Source of the DNA: Shewanella oncorhynchi
Lineage (GTDB): Bacteria > Pseudomonadota > Gammaproteobacteria > Enterobacterales > Shewanellaceae
NCBI RefSeq assembly: GCF_012584455.1
Contig: NZ_JABAEB010000005.1
Coordinates: forward strand, 62,001 to 126,000
Direction of reading: 5' to 3'
DNA: 64,000 bases
Shown here: piece by piece, positions 62,620-64,000 of the stretch
Position numbering within the stretch: position 1 is the stretch's first letter
How the letters are laid out: every line of letters begins with the position of its first letter
Notes under the pieces: model-generated
The model's database searches: none
Seen by the model: only the letters and a program-made list of their open reading frames with translations
What the model was told of the DNA's origin: nothing
Position numbers and translations under genes: made by a program

Positions 62620-63711
62620 ATGAAGGAATCCGTTATCCGCAAGCTGGAAGGCTTGCTCGAGCGCAATGAAGAAGTCATGGCTTTGCTGGGTGATGCTAGC
62701 GTCATTTCTGATCAAGACAGGTTTCGTGCGTTATCGAAAGAATACGCCCAGTTAGAAGACGTTGTTGCTGGCTTTAAAGCCTATCAGCAAGCGCAGGCCG
62801 ATCTCGATTCTGCCAAAGAAATGCTGGAAGAAGACGATGCTGAAATGCGTGAAATGGCGCAGGAAGAGATGAAAGCCGCTAAGGCCAAACTCGAGCAGCT
62901 CGAAGACGAATTGCAAATTCTATTATTGCCAAAAGATCCTGACGACGATAAAAATGCCTTCGTTGAGATCCGCGCTGGTGCAGGCGGTGACGAAGCGGCT
63001 ATTTTTGCCGGTGATTTATTCCGCATGTACAGCCGTTATGCTGAAGCGAATCGCTGGCAGATCGAAATCATGAGCTGTAACGAAGGTGAACATGGTGGCT
63101 TTAAAGAAGTGATCATGAAGGTCAGCGGTGACGGCGTATACGGCAAACTTAAGTTTGAATCCGGCGGCCACCGTGTACAGCGTGTGCCAGAAACCGAATC
63201 CCAAGGACGTGTGCATACTTCAGCGGTTACTGTTGTGGTACTCCACGAAGTACCTGAAGCTGAAGCGATTTCAATCAATCCAGCCGATCTGAAAGTTGAT
63301 ACCTACCGTTCATCGGGCGCGGGTGGTCAGCACGTTAACAAAACTGACTCAGCTATTCGAATCACCCATATTCCTACCGGGATCGTGGTGGAATGCCAAG
63401 ATCAACGTTCGCAACACAAGAACCGTGCCCAAGCCATGAGTGTACTGGCCGCACGTATTCAAGCTGTTGAAGACGAAAAACGCCGTAGCGCTGAAGAATC
63501 GACCCGTCGTAGTCTGGTTGCCAGTGGCGATCGCTCCGAACGTGTACGTACTTATAACTTCCCGCAAGGCCGCGTGAGCGAACACCGTATCAACTTGACC
63601 TTATATCGATTGAACGAAGTGATGGAAGGCGATCTCGATGCGATTTTATTGCCTTTGATGCAAGAGCATCAAGCCGATCAGTTAGCCGCACTGGCTGACG
63701 AGCAGGGGTAA
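62620..63711 (+). CDS. prfA: Peptide chain release factor 1
   Basis: 363 residues. Reads UAG and UAA. N-terminal coiled helical part (~1-110), the [20 protein letters not shown] region, and the universal GGQ in [20 protein letters not shown] (~residues 227-246), whose glutamine is the target of PrmC methylation. The codon-recognition tripeptide, PxT in other RF1 proteins, reads PET here. Starts 14 nt after hemA and is followed by prmC, which modifies it. Confidence 0.96.
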   Translation: MKESVIRKLEGLLERNEEVMALLGDASVISDQDRFRALSKEYAQLEDVVAGFKAYQQAQADLDSAKEMLEEDDAEMREMAQEEMKAAKAKLEQLEDELQILLLPKDPDDDKNAFVEIRAGAGGDEAAIFAGDLFRMYSRYAEANRWQIEIMSCNEGEHGGFKEVIMKVSGDGVYGKLKFESGGHRVQRVPETESQGRVHTSAVTVVVLHEVPEAEAISINPADLKVDTYRSSGAGGQHVNKTDSAIRITHIPTGIVVECQDQRSQHKNRAQAMSVLAARIQAVEDEKRRSAEESTRRSLVASGDRSERVRTYNFPQGRVSEHRINLTLYRLNEVMEGDLDAILLPLMQEHQADQLAALADEQG

Positions 63712-63713
63712 TT

Positions 63714-64000
63714 TTGTCAGATCAATCTAGCATAGCCGAAGCCCTGCAATGGGCTTATGTGCAGTTAGCATCAACCTCTGAATCCGCTCATCTGGATGCA
63801 GAGGTTTTGTTGTTATATTGCCTCAATAAAAGCCGCAGCTATTTGTATACTTGGCCTGAAAAATCCCTAACGATTGAACAGTGGAAACGCTTCCAGCAAA
63901 TGGTACAGAAACGCCAAAAAGGCGTACCTGTGGCACATATTGTCGGTGAGCGCGAATTTTGGTCGTTGCCTTTTATCGTCAACGACACCACTTTGATACC
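63714..64000 (+). CDS. prmC: Release factor glutamine methyltransferase, N-terminal part (cut by window end)
   Basis: 95 residues visible, from TTG at 63714, with agggg 7 nt upstream, 2 nt after the prfA stop. MSDQSSIAEALQWAYVQLAS, LDAEVLLLYCLNKSRSYLYT and QKGVPVAHIVGEREFWSLPF match the PrmC N-terminal helical domain that binds release factor. The S-adenosylmethionine domain lies beyond the window. It methylates the GGQ glutamine of RF1 and RF2; its position after prfA is the conserved one. Confidence 0.95.
   Translation, partial: MSDQSSIAEALQWAYVQLASTSESAHLDAEVLLLYCLNKSRSYLYTWPEKSLTIEQWKRFQQMVQKRQKGVPVAHIVGEREFWSLPFIVNDTTLI

Noticed and set aside
1..64000. CRISPR arrays, complete insertion sequences or prophage genes
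   Set aside because: No regular spacer-repeat array, transposase, integrase or phage structural gene was recognised in any frame.

Overview
The window is a gene-dense stretch of a gammaproteobacterial chromosome of mid-range GC that looks like Shewanella. The reasons are the set of small lineage families (DUF3297, DUF3622, DUF3103, DUF4447, DUF6435, RRF_GI-type), an OsmC-YcaO fusion, candidate EtrA/Fnr-, PhoB-, MetJ- and Fur-type sites, and the blocks lolB-ispE-prs and hemA-prfA-prmC. No tRNA, rRNA, CRISPR array or complete insertion sequence was found. Family names come from recalled motifs; no database search was run.

Layout. 1-1.8 kb: the 3' end of a threonyl-tRNA-synthetase-like gene, then a small accessory insert holding the last ~60 codons of a nuclease-type polymorphic toxin and a SUKH immunity gene. 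It lies between two copies of the 3' end of a DUF3297 gene. 1.9-13 kb: SDR/LysR divergent pair, small conserved proteins, a Cache-type chemoreceptor, a small membrane protein behind a perfect Fnr-type site, OsmC-YcaO, a diguanylate cyclase, a cupin, an Lgt-like enzyme and an esterase. 13-25 kb: MATE pump, DUF4274, CBS protein, Tat-exported PhoD-like phosphatase with a candidate Pho box, a phosphoribosyltransferase with an unusual structured leader, lipoprotein GDPD, DUF3622, DUF3103, azurin, and a nucleoside hydrolase-ribokinase salvage operon. 25-36 kb: membrane protein plus RCC1-like lipoprotein operon, cobalamin riboswitch-btuB, HDOD protein, divergent metR/metE, queG. 36-50 kb: periplasmic solute-binding-like protein, TPR-GGDEF cyclase, PAP2 phosphatase, malic enzyme, DUF1456, atypical NRAMP-type transporter, PH-domain protein, TonB-dependent receptor, DUF4447, a second SUKH protein and an exported RelA/SpoT-fold protein. 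50-64 kb: M13 metalloprotease lipoprotein, acetyltransferase, rsuA, an ECF sigma/anti-sigma/DUF4097 operon, HBM-type chemoreceptor, then prs, ispE, lolB divergent from hemA, prfA and prmC (cut by the window end).

How genes work together. B12 and methionine are linked: a riboswitch precedes the B12 receptor, MetJ-like boxes precede metE, and a single consensus box lies in the btuB promoter. Phosphate scavenging is suggested by PhoD and GDPD, and purine/pyrimidine salvage by the nucleoside hydrolase, ribokinase, phosphoribosyltransferase and PRPP synthase. The most unusual items are the SUKH/toxin-tip insert between duplicated gene ends, the exported RelA/SpoT-fold protein next to a SUKH gene, the possible pseudoknot leader before the phosphoribosyltransferase, and the NRAMP relative that lacks both canonical metal-binding motifs.
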